DNA from: Phoronis australis | Lineage: Eukaryota; Phoronida; Phoronidae | DNA length: 52,712 nucleotides | NCBI GenBank assembly: GCA_002633005.1 | Contig: NMRA01000739.1 | Location: 116,097-168,808 of the forward strand | Direction of reading: 5' to 3' | Shown: piece after piece, positions 23,933 to 36,389 of the stretch | Position numbering within the stretch: the first letter of the stretch is position 1 | How the letters are laid out: each line of letters begins with the position of its first letter | Translations under genes and position numbers: made by a program | Notes under the pieces: generated by a model | What the model saw: only the letters and a program-made list of their open reading frames with translations | Databases searched by the model: none | Told to the model about the DNA's origin: nothing

Positions 23933-24877
23933 ATGAAACCGTTCATCACACAACTAACGTTGTTGCTCTTCATTGCCAAGATACTAAAGCCAAAAGGATT
24001 TCTCATATCCCACGAGCCGCCACTCTCGACAACAATGAAACTATACGAAAAAGCTGCCGAAGTTACAACAGGTGCGTTTACATTAGAGGCACACATAAGA
24101 GAAATCCGCGGGAACAACAGTGAAAACGCGACGTTCCAATACCTCTTCAAAATGGCCGACTACAGATTACGTAAACAAAAAAATCTAGATCATCCACGGT
24201 TCTCGCGCAGTGCTAGTAAAGGTCGAAGGCGGAAAACACACAAGCACAAAACCCCACAACTTATTATGAGAATGAGGTGTTCCGATAAAGAAACCAGAAC
24301 TGACCACTACAAACATCTGATTGGGCCAGTGTTTGACATAAGATACTTGTCATTTGAAAAACCAAAAGAGCTCGTAGACACCGAACAAAATGGGTCAAAA
24401 GTAGATAAGAATATATCTATGGTAAGATCTGACAACATTAGTGATATTAATTCAAATTTTGACAAAGGCCGAGAAGCAGCCTCTGACCCAAGTCAAGAGA
24501 GTGCAACTGGTAGACTTCTACGTCATCTTCGCTCAGTGAATGAGAGGAAGACTTTAGCAAAACCGTGGGATTGCGAATCTCGCGTGATTTGGCGGGACTT
24601 GGGTGACAACTATCTCCCACGCTTTCTTCGCAGTGTACAGTGCAGTTCGGATAGGTGTTGGAACAGATTATTTTATTGCGTTCCTCGAGTATTTACCGTT
24701 CCAGTATTCAAACGGAAGTCATTATCTTGCGAAGAGCAGAAAGTCAGGAACGCTAAGAGAAAACGAGCGGGCAAAAAGTGGAAGCATAGATTGGAGGAAC
24801 AGTGGGAATTGTCAAAGACAAATGTGACATTTTGCTGTGAATGTTCACAGCGCCCAGGACAACATTTCCTAACTTAG
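23933..24877 (+). CDS. Secreted Trunk/PTTH-like cystine-knot ligand (noggin-related)
   Basis: This uninterrupted 314-codon gene has a hydrophobic N-terminus (TQLTLLLFIAKIL, about residues 6-18) that could be a signal peptide. A basic, N-glycosylatable pro-region follows (sites near N61, N65, N153, N160, N168). Residues 128-143 (HLIGPVFDIRYLSFEK) match the short motif before the knot in Trunk and noggin-like proteins. The C-terminal domain (about 211-305) has PWDCESRVIWRDLG, YLPRFLRSVQC, DRCWNRLFYC and a final FCCEC. These have the order and spacing of Drosophila Trunk and PTTH, ligands of the receptor tyrosine kinase Torso. Eight Cys lie in this domain (214, 237, 242, 249, 266, 301, 302, 304). 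Basic sites such as RLLRHLR at 194-200 could be processed. Family assignment is firm; the receptor and role here are inference. A poly(A) signal lies 47 bp past the stop. Confidence 0.82.
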   Translation: MKPFITQLTLLLFIAKILKPKGFLISHEPPLSTTMKLYEKAAEVTTGAFTLEAHIREIRGNNSENATFQYLFKMADYRLRKQKNLDHPRFSRSASKGRRRKTHKHKTPQLIMRMRCSDKETRTDHYKHLIGPVFDIRYLSFEKPKELVDTEQNGSKVDKNISMVRSDNISDINSNFDKGREAASDPSQESATGRLLRHLRSVNERKTLAKPWDCESRVIWRDLGDNYLPRFLRSVQCSSDRCWNRLFYCVPRVFTVPVFKRKSLSCEEQKVRNAKRKRAGKKWKHRLEEQWELSKTNVTFCCECSQRPGQHFLT

Positions 24878-24923
24878 GTGGTTTAAGTTTATGTATTTAA
24901 TCTATTTTTATGACCGACGTAAC

Positions 24924-24929
24924 AATAAA
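24924..24929 (+). other. Polyadenylation signal of the Trunk-like gene
   Basis: AATAAA lies 47 bp downstream of the TAG stop, indicating a short 3' UTR and supporting this frame as the last (or only) coding exon. Confidence 0.7.
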
Positions 24930-27900
24930 ATCTCAAGTATTTTATATCTTAACATGAAGTGCCGTCTCTTTATCATAGTATATGAACTTAATTATAATCT
25001 TGGTTAACATGTTATTTTCTGCCCAGTGTGCGTGCCTCCACATAAAGTGTAAATATTTTTTTTTATAATTTTCAGTGTTGTTCACATTTTTGGAAATATC
25101 CTCGACAACGTCGTTCACAAATTTTGATTAAGGGCGCCTACATGTACGTATGTATAATCAATTCTAGTACGGCATTCACAAGTCGCCCGATTTAAATGTA
25201 GATCGGAAGTCTGATCGGACCCTTGAAAATTCAAGTGTGAACGCTCATCAGACACGTGATCTGGCTTCTTAGTGTCAGTCAGACCATCCCCCGTGAGGAG
25301 GCTATGTTTGAAAGAAGCAATTTGCATAGCAGTCATTCTGTGTTCGCCCACAATTCCATAATCATAATAACATTTTTCACATAAAAGAGACTTGTGCCGA
25401 TTCATTTTAGTTAAAAACTTCATAAAACGGATTTTAACGCGAATAAGTTTAATGGAAACCTAAACCTAAATGATGGTCATTTAACACAACTCCACATATT
25501 TTCAAACTTAACTGAATTTAATATGAATTTTAGTTTAATTATTTTAGGTGGTGCAGTACAACAAAAAATGGCCGCCGTAGTGAATGACAAATGCTTCATG
25601 CATAATAGGTGCTCACTCAACTGTCGCCATATATAAGGTTTCCGCGCACATCCCCCCCCCCACTCCTTAAAAATAAAAAAACAATAGTAAAATAAGACAA
25701 AAACAAAACGAGTCAAAAGTTACGAAATACTGAAGTTACGAGTGACGAAGCTCGTCCTGCGTTCTAAATTGCTGAATAAATAGTTTTTTTTAATGTTATG
25801 CTACCACTCGTGGCTGATAGCACGCGCATGTGAACTCTTTCTTACGAGTGACACGTTCTCGTACATTTCTTCTGCGCAATGACAGGACTTCAAAAGCTCA
25901 ATATCTTAGTTATTGAAGGGAGTGTTTGAGCGCACTTGGCATTTCCTTTTCATGTCAAAAGGATTCGATGGCGGCCCTTCCCCCTTCATTGTCTTGGAAT
26001 CTTCAAGAAAATTTAACGCACGCCAATTCCAAATAAAGGTATTTCAACAATACAACATTTTTAATGACAAGAGACTTGTTATGTTTATATATATTGAATT
26101 TCTGGTGACCACCAACATTTCATACCCTAATACCGATCAACTGCGCAAACAAACTTGATATAAAGTACTGAAAATACACTAAATTTACACAGCTAAAAAT
26201 TCCGAAATAGTTGTAACGGACTCTGGATTATTTTCTCGGTTGCGGAATTCCATCTTTACTCTAAACACGTAAAAGAAGAGACATACGAAGTATAGTATAT
26301 CGATATTCAAGAAAATACTCATGGTTTCTACAACCCTCGCAGGGTGTTCGAGTATTGTTTTCAAAAACACTCCAGTGCTCTACATTCTAGCTAATGATTC
26401 GAAGATTTCACGTTATCAGATTATCCTGAAGTTTATCATGTAAATAGGTATTGTAGAGGCAACATGGGCCACCTTATCAAACATTTAGTACAGGGATATG
26501 GTTTTGGCTTTGTTTGGGCACAACAAAACGTTGGAGATATTGGTGTATTTTTGAAAATATTTACTCAGAGGGTTAAAGACTGCGCCTTCCAAGAATGGGA
26601 TTGTAGAGTTAGAAATAGTAGTAAACTCGTTGCATAAAAACATAACTGCTGTACCAAATCTGAGTGAATGTTATAAAATATGGTGATATAAAATTACTTC
26701 TCATACTCTTGAAATCGAGGTAGCGGGAGGAAGAGTAGATAGAGAATTAAGGCTGTGAAAATATTGCAAGAAATTTGATTTATATGAATATGACAAGATG
26801 CTTTTTGTATGATTACTTGAGTGTCCAGTTTATTCCACAACTGTCTCAATGCGATAAGTTACACGAATAACGTTTCAAGTAACTTCTTGGTTAATTTGTC
26901 AAAATTCATCAAGAAAGCTTTTCTCATAAGAGCTAGTGTCTAAATGCTTCAGCGTTTCAATTGTTATTTTGTACATCAGTGTGTTTGTATATATACTTGG
27001 CAGGCGGACCTTTTATGTACAAAAATTAAGAATAAACGCGTGTAAACGTCGAAGCAACGAGTGACAGAATAAAATCAAAGCGTTTATAAAACTGCCCTCC
27101 ATCACAAAAACCTTTCTATTCACACCCATTTACCGATACCAAATTTCTCTCAAATGTGTCTTTAGTTAAAATGAAGATGATTTCAGAACTTCGAACAAGC
27201 TGGCAGATCGTCATAGCTTGAGATCAGGCACTACAAGTTGTCTTGCACCACGAGCTTGCGCACACCATGTCATCTCATGGTATGCGCCGAGCACGGTCTC
27301 AACGAATTATGACGAACTATAAGATATTTGCAAACTCAGAAATCTGTTCTCATCTAAGTAATAAACACGTTAAGACCAATTTTATAGGGACACAAGGTCT
27401 AAAGTCAAGTTCACTTCTTGGGCCGCATGCAGCGTTTGCGATCAAGTTTTAGAGTGGACTGGAACCCTTTTTTGCTTTATAAATACAACCCTGTTTGAAG
27501 TTTCTGTTGTCTGCCTGAACTACATGTAATTGGCGCGGCGTAAGTTATTTTTTTCCATTATTTAAAGCAAACTATTCTTTGATCATTCGTATCTGTAGGC
27601 TGTTATGCATCTGGAAGTATAAGGACTCTTGTCATTGCATTCCTTGGTATGCACGTGTCGGCAGGTGGTCAATGAGAAAGACTAAAAGTAAACATTTACC
27701 TACAACGTGCCTTGAGTTCAGATTCCATGGTCTCAAGGTATCTTACAGTGTATGCAATATTTATCGCATATTATGTGTGTAAATATTTTGTTCATCGTCC
27801 TTAATCTCATGGACCATTCCAGGTCGCTCGATTAGGATTGTTTTCGCTACTGGACATGGCGCAAATGGCCACGTAGGTCTACAGAGCTAATACGCGTTCT

Positions 27901-28960
27901 GTTTTGAGACATGCCGCTGTTGGCGAAGATCCAACACGAAACTTGTTGGTGTCAGAATGTATACGTACTGCTGTGAGAGTTTGCACATGACGTAAATATG
28001 ATAGTTCCGACTTCAAAACGGTTGAAACTTATCGAGTGGGGTTCATTTTTTTTTTGCCAGCTATAGTTGAGTCCCCTCAGTTTCAATGATTCCGGCAATA
28101 TTTTGTGGACCTGCTCAGGTGTGTGAGTGGACAGTTCGTGGCAAGTTTTTTTCAGGTCGCTATAAACGAAACCTAAGGGCACAGTGGGGACCTGCAGGTT
28201 GTCAAATCGAGCCCTGATTGGAGTCATTAACCTCAGTATTTTGCTGGTGAAGGAGATCAGGAAAGACTGGTTTCACGTTAGTGAAAAGCTCTTTCTAACC
28301 GGAGTAAATATTTCATCATCGGCAAGTCCAACGTAGCACCAAACCCCTTGGGTCAACTTACTACGGCGCCCCAGTACACTGGAAATGCTAACTTACAATG
28401 ATCATATGTGCAAATCTACGAAAAGTTAGAGCCGCCTTTACCTGTGGCCATCCTTGCTGGGCGTGAATTCTGAGGGGCATGAGCGTACTCAGTGAGGCCA
28501 GTCTTTTGCGAGTTAGTCAAGCGATATATTGTCAAGCACGACAGTCAAACATGTGACCTCCCTAGCTTTCAATAACTTAATCACGGGACTCATTCAGACG
28601 TTAGAAGTAGATCGGTGAAGCTCTACATTTAGTCACAGCGCCACCTATATATGGGACCTTTTAGCAACTGGGAAAGAATGACAGTGAAGCCCTTGGTGCA
28701 GGATAATTTCTCGTTACGCTAACGACGGTTTTCACTAGCTGACATTTGACAGTCACGTAATTAGCACTGCACTTGCTAACGTGCACGTGCTCATCGCTTG
28801 TGGCGTCCTTGTTCGGCTATTTACTTGCCTGCGCATGCGCTTTTGCGAGTAACTTACTTTTATGGAACAAAGTAGTGAATAAAAACTCGATAAGTGTGGT
28901 AAACAAAAAGACGACCATGTTCTGCTTTTACACAACAAGCCTGCAGACTAGCGAATAGTA
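24930..28960. other. Intergenic DNA, no gene recognised
   Basis: No domain-bearing exon was found. A minus-strand frame at 27952-28227 (91 codons) has normal amino-acid composition but matches nothing I know and lacks good splice sites. A poly-C run lies at about 25650. Confidence 0.5.
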
Positions 28961-28966
28961 TTTATT
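28961..28966 (-). other. Polyadenylation signal of the kinase gene
   Basis: AATAAA on the minus strand lies about 52 bp downstream of the kinase stop codon. Confidence 0.65.
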
Positions 28967-29017
28967 GAATCTCATAAGCTAAGTTTGTTCTCACTTGTTT
29001 TGTTCTTTCCAAATGCT

Positions 29018-32000
29018 TCATGCGGTTTCCTGACAAGCCTCGTTTTCAGCTCCTCTAATCGATTTATCTTCCACAAGTTCGCGCGCGATGCGTGTCAACC
29101 GTGAAATAACGTACCACAGAGTTACCCTTGCTTGAGGTTCAGAAGCCAGACAAGCCACTCCCAGTTCGTCTAATTGTTCGAAGTACGTCGTCTTTGGTCC
29201 GTCCACCGTACCAAATTCCGTTATGTCGCGTATAACTCGCCCGAAGCTGTAGATATCCGACGATCGCGTCGTTCTCGCTCCCGTGAACAATTCGGGTGCA
29301 ATATGAGTAAATTTATCGGGCGATACCTGGCCACTGTTTTGTAGTAAAAGAAATTGTTACAACGCGCACACAACAGTGGCGGATTTAAGGGGGCCATGAA
29401 CCCCCCCTTACAATTTTTCCCAATTCAATTTAGCAGTTCGGGGGTGCGAATGTCTGACGAGCAAAATCCTAGTGGCTAATACTCTGCCCTGCTACCCCCG
29501 GACTCAAAATCCTGGATCCGCCCATGCACAAAGACCGGTTAAATGTATGAATTTACACAAGGAATGAGAATTATGAAAACATGTCAGATGCCGCTCTCGA
29601 TCAACCAGAACACATCAAAATTTCCTTCGGAGGTGCACGTTACATGCTCACGTGCGGACTTCGGTCATGAAGCAAGCCATGTGACCTTCAAACGGGAGAA
29701 TAGTTAGCCGTATGACCGAGGTTTGCACATGCCCAAAACGTTGCGTTATCTAAAATAAAGGCATAATCTTGCAGGAAAGACAAGTGAGAAATCACTGATT
29801 TTAATCAATGAAAAGTTGTACTTGTGTATTTATGTTATTTGTTATACAACGTACAGCTTTGTATCTGTGGCATATTGAAGTACTTGAACGAATGTGAAGA
29901 CTCAGCCATTACCATAATTTGGGGTCTGAAAACCAACATATTGACCGCGGTGGAAGTCAATAATTGTTGTTTTGGAAAGGACATTTATGGTTTTGAGTGG
30001 ATTTGACATTTCAGACTCGAAATAATTAAATGTCTAAAAATCTTTTGAGGATTTGAGGTGAATTTTATCACCCATTCCTAGAATATACAAGACAAAATTG
30101 ATGACGACATCTGGGGGTATTCTACGGCATATTAAGCGTTATCACTACCTGACACAATAATTCTCTAAAGACGCCGTATGTTACGACCAACTTACTATGT
30201 TCTGCCGTGCTCGTCGGTAGCATGGGATAAATCTATTATCACAACTTCTATGGTAGAAGGAGGCTTTTCCGTTATAATCAGGTTGTCCGTTTTAACATCG
30301 TTGATCAGAACTCCGTAGTCGTGCACAACTTGAAGAGCATTTGCGGCCTTCAACACAACGCGAGCCCATGTGAGTTCAGATAAAGAGACGCCTTGCGTAA
30401 GCGCCGACTCAATCGTCCGACCCGGGTAGACGTAGTCCATAACGATGCCGTCGACGATGTTACCGACATCTTTGTGGGTGCGAAATAGACCGTAAGTCCA
30501 CGGCACGCATCCCGTGTTTCGTAGCTTCAGAAGTAGTTGATACTCGTGTAGTAGATCGTCGTTATTGATGATGTTTTTAATGCACACGGTTTTATCTCCA
30601 TTTTGCAGACTAAGAGACCCGACGTAAACGCGACCGCACGATCCCTTACCTACCAGAACAGGAGCTTGCTTGGTGGAGTCAATTTCATATCTACAAGCAA
30701 ACAATCATTGCAGAATTCTTAGGTGCTCGTGGACTAAACAACGTGTTTTGACCATCCAATTATGTGTGGAAAGCTAGAAAAAATACCCGTTTCCTGGTTG
30801 CCATAAGGAGACTGGACGGACCACAACAATTACGTCCGCATGGGGGGACACAAGTGCGCTGTTTTCGACCTTAGCGACTTTTAATAATTGGACTGCTCGA
30901 CTGCCACAAAAACACACCCAATGATCCGGAAATTACCAGGAAAAATATACATATCGTTACCAAGCCTGTTGGATTGATGGAACAGGTAAAAAATTCGAAC
31001 TTGCTTGGATTCGACGTTCTTTTGATTGCAGCCGCCGCAAACCACAAATTTAATGCATTTTTAATAGATGGAGAAGAACGTCCATGTATCACAGTCAATT
31101 AATCCGTATGTGCAAATAAACTTTCCAAGCTAATCGGAAAGTCTGAATTTAAATTTGTTCTGATAACTACCGCGAAGTCTTTCACAACGATACCTCTCAT
31201 AGTACAAGGAAATAGTGTGGAACCTCGGTGGCAATTTTATAGCAAGAAGTCAGGGCGGAATAACTTTGACTGCATAGATGAGACAACAAGGAGCCCTGGA
31301 CAAGATGGGACAATGTGATGAGATGGTCTATCACTTGGAAAGAGCTAAAGAAAATGTCACCTTCGCTGGTTAAGTTTTTGGTCAGCGCAGTTTACGATGT
31401 GCTACCAACGCCAACCAACCTGGTGGTTTGGAGAAGGGACGTCGTCACAAAATGTAATATGCGTGGAAGATGGTGCAACTTGGAACACATGTTGTTTTCG
31501 TGTAGAATAACTCTGCAGAGCGTTACATTTGGCGTCACAACCAGGCTTTAAAGGTAATTGCTAGAATCGTCCACAAAGAATCGACAGTCAAGACAAACGC
31601 CAGGAAATTACGGTGCGGTGACCCTAGTTTCGGTCGATACGTGGAATAATGTCTCGTGGGATATATTACAGTACTTCGTCTATGCCACTCTTCGTACGTT
31701 TTGTGTATGTATCACTTTCACTCAGAAAAGTCACGACATGCAGGTAGTGATCACCGAGTTGACCATCCCATGGGAGAGTAGAGTTGATGAGTCTCATGAG
31801 CGAAAACGCCTGACGTATGAAGAGCTCCGATGAGACTGCGCTGCCTATGATTGGATTGCCTGGTTTTTCCCAATTGAAGCAGGCTGCAGGTGCGTACCTT
31901 CGAAGTCCCTTATTTACATGTAAAAGTCAAGGTATCATGATCTCGAGTCCAGCAAAGAGGTCGCTGCTAAGCAAAGTAGCTGCTGCTACGAGACAAACTT

Positions 32001-33329
32001 CCCGTTCCATTTGGTGGAAACATCGTCATGTGCAACAACAACAATCATCGTCTGGTGGAAGCTGATTACTCCCGCCGGCCTTCCGCTAGAGAGACTCTCG
32101 AATTAAAGCCGAACGTTTCTAGGAAAGTGCGCATTCGATTGACGAAGACGATTAAAGTATGACCCTATTTATCCCTTGGACCCTAAAGAAGTCTAAGCCG
32201 GGTGTATGATAACTTTTCTTCTTGTCTGACGTTTCTTTAAAATCACTGCTTTTTTCACACGGAGCAGATTATTATCTGACAGAAACTTTTATCAAGCAAA
32301 AATAATGACTCAGTTAATCGGAAGAGAGGGTAAAATTTTTAATTCACCCTCACTTCAATTGTCACAAAACTAGGATTCTAAACTACATTTACGAGAACTG
32401 GGCACGTCGAGCGATTACATGATCATAGAGGGGTATCAAATTCCTTGAATAATCTGTCAATAACTCAGTCAGGAGGGTACATCTTCTCTGCAATTGGCCA
32501 TTAAATTCAAAATCAGCCAGTCTGAATCATCGTAATCCTACAAACTTCCACAGGTAGTTTATACATGTTACATCTACCGCCGGTACCAGAATACCAACCA
32601 CAAACATATAATTTAGGATGTGCACAAAAACACCTCGTCTGCGTAAGAGATAATGCCACGGGGAAGTTCCCTGACATTCGTTGAGTTGTGCAACAGAAGC
32701 ATGGATCCCATACCAAAAATGCAAAAAGTCACGACAGTCACGAGTGAGGTTTGTCACGAACACCCCACGCTTGAGAACAGCTTCCGGTTCTTAATCGAGT
32801 ATTCAAGAAAAAGAGAACCTGTCTTATTGCACTACCTAGTGAACGCCGATTGTTACCTGAAGCCATTCAGGAAGCCCCCTGTTGTCATGAATTCGTTTGA
32901 CGACGTGGCTTTGAATTCCATGCTTGAGTTGCGGAATAGGCGCGGACTTGGTGAACTGAACACCCTTCTCACCGCCTTATGAGATGTGGACGGCTGAACA
33001 ATACTAGGAGTGGAGGCAGTGTCTTCTCTCTTGTTCATTTGCTGCATGTCTGCATGCGATTTGACTTTTGGAAGACGGGGTTTTATTCTTACTGCCTTGC
33101 TTAAAATACGTGGTCTTCTCGACACCTGCTTTGCTTCATTTCTGTTTTCCACACCGATGGTTATTTCATCTCCGTTAATTGGGAAAACAGTCTTAGATTT
33201 CTGGTCGCCTTGGACGGTTCTTGAACATTTTGCAGACGCCTTCTTACTCTTGTTTGATGATGTCTTTTTGCGAGAATATCCTTTAACTTCACTACTTGAA
33301 CGCCTTAGCCATTTTGCAAAGTTGCCCAT
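29018..33329 (-). CDS. Divergent protein kinase (three exons)
   Basis: Exons in gene order are 33329-32857, 30690-30196 and 29333-29018. Phases match at both GT-AG junctions (donors gtaaca and gtaagt), giving about 427 residues. Exon 1 (MGNFAKWLRRSSSEVKGYSR onward) is a basic, Ser-rich N-terminal region of unknown role. Exon 2 begins the kinase: glycine loop GKGSCGRV, lysine in VCIKN, a possible alpha-C Glu in LLHEYQ, then the catalytic loop INDVKTDN where HRD is usual, and DLS where DFG is usual. Exon 3 has HIAPELF (APE) and SSDIYSFGRVI (DxxxxG). Both catalytic Asp, the Lys and the Asn are kept, so it may be active despite the changes. I cannot name the subfamily; it looks TKL-like. The start is the internal Met at 33329, with an in-frame Met also at 33371. 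Confidence 0.82.
29374..29526 (+). mobile_element. hAT-type MITE in a kinase intron
   Basis: A 153-bp element begins CAGTGGCGGATTTAAGGGGG and ends CCTGGATCCGCCCATG, with an interior matching the element at 39072-39228 (TGTCTGACGAGCAAAATCCT). It lies about 40 bp upstream of the splice acceptor of the last kinase exon. A possible duplication (GCACACAA / GCACAAAG) is imperfect. Confidence 0.8.
31290..32065 (+). mobile_element. Decayed non-LTR-type retroelement, C-terminal remnant
   Basis: Three overlapping or adjacent frames, broken by stops, carry fragments typical of the C-terminal part of an invertebrate reverse-transcriptase polyprotein: FLVSAVYDVLPTPTNLVVW, then CNLEHMLFSCR (a zinc-knuckle-like C...H...C), then VVITELTIPWESRVDESHE followed by SSPAKRSLLSKVAAATRQTS. 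Related fragments occur at 46727-48889 on the other strand. The remnant lies antisense inside the first intron of the kinase gene. Its exact ends were not found. Confidence 0.65.
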
Positions 33330-34478
33330 GTCAGCGTTAAATAAATAAAAGTTTCGGTGTTTCACACACAACAGAGGTCATCATTCAGTTAAATTTGTAC
33401 CTGTGAATTTTGTATTGTTCGTACAAGGTAGTTTTGACCGATGAGTGTAACGGATGCGAGGAGTCTATGGAAGCCCAAGGAGTTGTGTGCTTGTTTTGTT
33501 TCGTCACTTCCTGTGACGTTTGCATTCTCCTGTTAAGTCGACATCGAGAAAACGACCTGATAATAACAGATTGTAGAAATGAGAGTCAAACGCTAGTTCT
33601 TGGGGTGACCAACAACTTTCACTAGTGGACCTTAACTCTACACTTCAGCAGGGAAAACAGAAACAACTAATGGCATTAGCCTAAATACCGAGTCGACTAA
33701 TGAAGCCTCACTTACAGAAATTCAGTAATTAACAGACAAAGTTCTGTCAAGCATGGTGGCCCATTTGAGTCAATTAACATTTTTTTATCGATCTTGCATA
33801 ATTAACTGTTGTAGGTCGAAATTTTAGCGGTATTAGTCAAGTTTTGAACACTGCACGGCATCTGTTCGGCATCGAACGACGGTCGAACCAGTTCGAACTA
33901 GTTCAGGAAAGGACTTTATTTTGCTCACAAAATTTTATTTTCTAGTTTTTCGTGCGGGCGTACCTCTTAAATGGGTACTTTCAGCGAGAAAAAAATATTC
34001 TAAAGAAATTAGCAGTAGCGCAGAATTGATTCCACTGGCTGTGCCGTACTAAGCGAACACTCTGCCGCTCACGATCATGCGATACAATAGTCAATATTCG
34101 GCATTTTCCGTACGTAATATGGAAGTAAAGCTTAAGAAAAATTTTTCGCGCCAAATGGGACCTTCCTCATTTTCAACAGAGTTTTAATGAACTGCGACTG
34201 TTTGTCAATAGCCTAACACCACACGGGCGTCTGTGAAGATTATTTTCATCCATCATGACCTTTTACCACTTCATTGCATGTCGTATTCTGACGATCAATC
34301 AGTGAACTTTGAAAGTTTTAAGACATATCAAACCTCCTCGCCACTTCTTTAGAACTTGGAGGAAACTCGTTTCCAGGCAACACACTATTTTAACTAATCG
34401 TATCAATCTGGCCTTTAAACCCAGAACGATCGGACAATTCCACCGCATTCTGCTCTCACTGCACCATACATAATACAT
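33330..34478. other. Kinase upstream region, no gene recognised
   Basis: This stretch should contain the kinase promoter and 5' UTR, but no TATA box or clear initiator stands out. No other exon was recognised. Confidence 0.4.
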
Positions 34479-35495
34479 AGGCGGATTTAGGGGGGCCCAA
34501 TGGGCCCACCCCCCCCTCCCTTGGCTACCGCAAAAAAAACAACAAAAGCGTAGGGAAATTTCGAGTTTTTTTATTAACCCCGGTAATTAAAATTATACGG
34601 ATGAAACAAGATTTAAATGTGTGCAGTTTTCGTGTTTGGGGGAGGCTCAGATCCAATTTCAAGTGTCAAATTCGGAACACGGCGCATCCGTAACGGAAGT
34701 ATGGCTAAGTATAGGCTCTCCCGCGATATCCCAAGCGACCGGCAGTGGCGCTGCGCACTACGACTCCGTTTCCGTCGTCTGCTCCACTGTGCAATGAAGA
34801 AAATCTACTTCATTTTTTAAAGAAAATGAAACCTGAGTGACGATGAAAAAACAGAAGCTGCTGGTAAGATGTGAATTTTAATCGAAGCCTAAGTGAATCA
34901 CTCAGAAACTCATAATTCTCTCTTTGTCAAACCTTAACTTAAGGCGATTTCCAAAGCAATCCCGTCATTATTGCCAACACGAAAAACGAATTTGGTCTTT
35001 TGGGCATTTGAAGACTATTTTAAATACAGCAAATTTGTTAAGAACCGATTGCAAAAAATATAAAACGTGTAATAAGCATAACAAAAAGAAGTAGGTTTCG
35101 CGCGCAAACGATGTGGACCGTAAACAAGTAGGTCTCTTTGTACAAGATTTCCGGTAGTAGTTTTAACTAAAATCGTGGTGGTGTAGTGGTAAAGCACGCG
35201 CGCTTTATCCGCCAGGTCGTGAGTTCGAGTCTGTGGTAATTGCAGTTTTTCCTGTCTAACACGTTCTTCGAGTTTTTTTGTTTTTTTTTTATTTTTTTTT
35301 CTTGGATAATACTTCATGAATCAATTAAAATGCTTGATTTTTAGAGGAAAAAACAGGAAAATTTCCTAGGTGGGAGGGGGGCAAACCCCGACCTCCCCCC
35401 ATTCAGTGCTATACGCATCTACAATCGTGGTTGGCGCAAATGCTTACAGCCGGACAAAATGTTGCCCCACTTGTGATATCCTAGATCCGCCACTG
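34479..35495 (-). mobile_element. hAT-like non-autonomous element, copy 3 (full length, 1017 bp)
   Basis: This is the most complete copy. The left end is AGGCGGATTTAGGGGGG and the right end is ATATCCTAGATCCGCCACTG, so the termini are imperfect inverted repeats. It is flanked by TAATACAT (34471-34478) and TAATACAC (35496-35503), an 8-bp duplication with one mismatch, as expected for hAT. It is inverted relative to copies 1 and 2. It encodes no transposase but holds a tRNA-like segment at about 35172-35240. Confidence 0.8.
35172..35240 (+). repeat. tRNA-like segment with pol III A and B boxes
   Basis: The segment has an A-box match TGGTGTAGTGG followed about 35 bp later by a B-box-like GAGTTCGAGTC, in the order found in tRNA genes and tRNA-derived SINEs. 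The counterpart in copy 2 (complement of about 22810-22875) keeps GTGAGTTCGAG. It lacks a good acceptor stem, so it is not called as a functional tRNA. Confidence 0.55.
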
Positions 35496-36389
35496 TAATA
35501 CACAACACGTGCTATAGTCTATGACTGCACTAAAACCAAGGAGCGTACTACACTGTACACTCCTTGCTGACACCCACTAAAACCTAGTCGTCAAAGCGAA
35601 ATGCTGCACGTTATAGTCAATCACGCGCTGAAGCCTTGGTGGGATGTAATCTATGTTCTTTGTAAATACATGTACATGTATATGCCGCAAACTGTCATCA
35701 CGGTTTGGTTAATATGTCGTGCGTGAAGTTATATTACCCAAAGGCATGAAATTTCAAGCTCGTTCAAGATGCCTCAAAAATAGGCAACTAGATTTGTCGT
35801 GTTTTGGGGAATTATTGATAAAAAATGGTTGTCTGTTGAAAAAATAGATTTTATTCAACCTTGTCCACATCTGAAAGCTTGCAAAGCTTTTTTTTACTTA
35901 AATTCGAGATGGACTGAGTTCTTCCGATAGTAGAACTGTTAGTATCGTGAGTACTTTTAGCAATGCTACTTCCAACCGACCACACAACAGCCGACCATAA
36001 TTAGCAGACGACGTACTTGCCGGAAATAACGCCAGATAATTTGGCCAAGTGTCACTAGTGAATAATGACGTATCGGCCTACGCGTAAGACCACAGATTTT
36101 GTCACATTCTTAGTTCGAAGTTTGGAAACTCGACGATTTACACTCGAGAAATCAATGTTCGTCCGCCTAAGCATAAAACCGGCTTGTTTTCGTACTCACC
36201 GAATAATTGTACTTAATATTCTCTGAATAGGATTGGATTTCACTCTCACAAATACCGAGTTGTTTCAACTGCTCATTGCTTTAACTATTTTATATTGACT
36301 TATATGGTCGTTATGTGCTGCCGCCTTTTGTAAAAACAAAAACAAAACACGCAAAAAAGGCCAGGAAAAGTGGACAGCTCTGATGGTGA

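Noticed and set aside
30871-31098. Minus-strand frame with a hydrophobic segment (LVTICIFFLVISGSLG) that could be a membrane anchor of the kinase
   Set aside because: It lies in the first kinase intron, but no donor/acceptor pair keeps phase, while exon 1 joins directly and in phase to exon 2.
33010-33348. Plus-strand 112-codon frame (and one at 32653-32982)
   Set aside because: They are antisense shadows of the kinase N-terminal exon.
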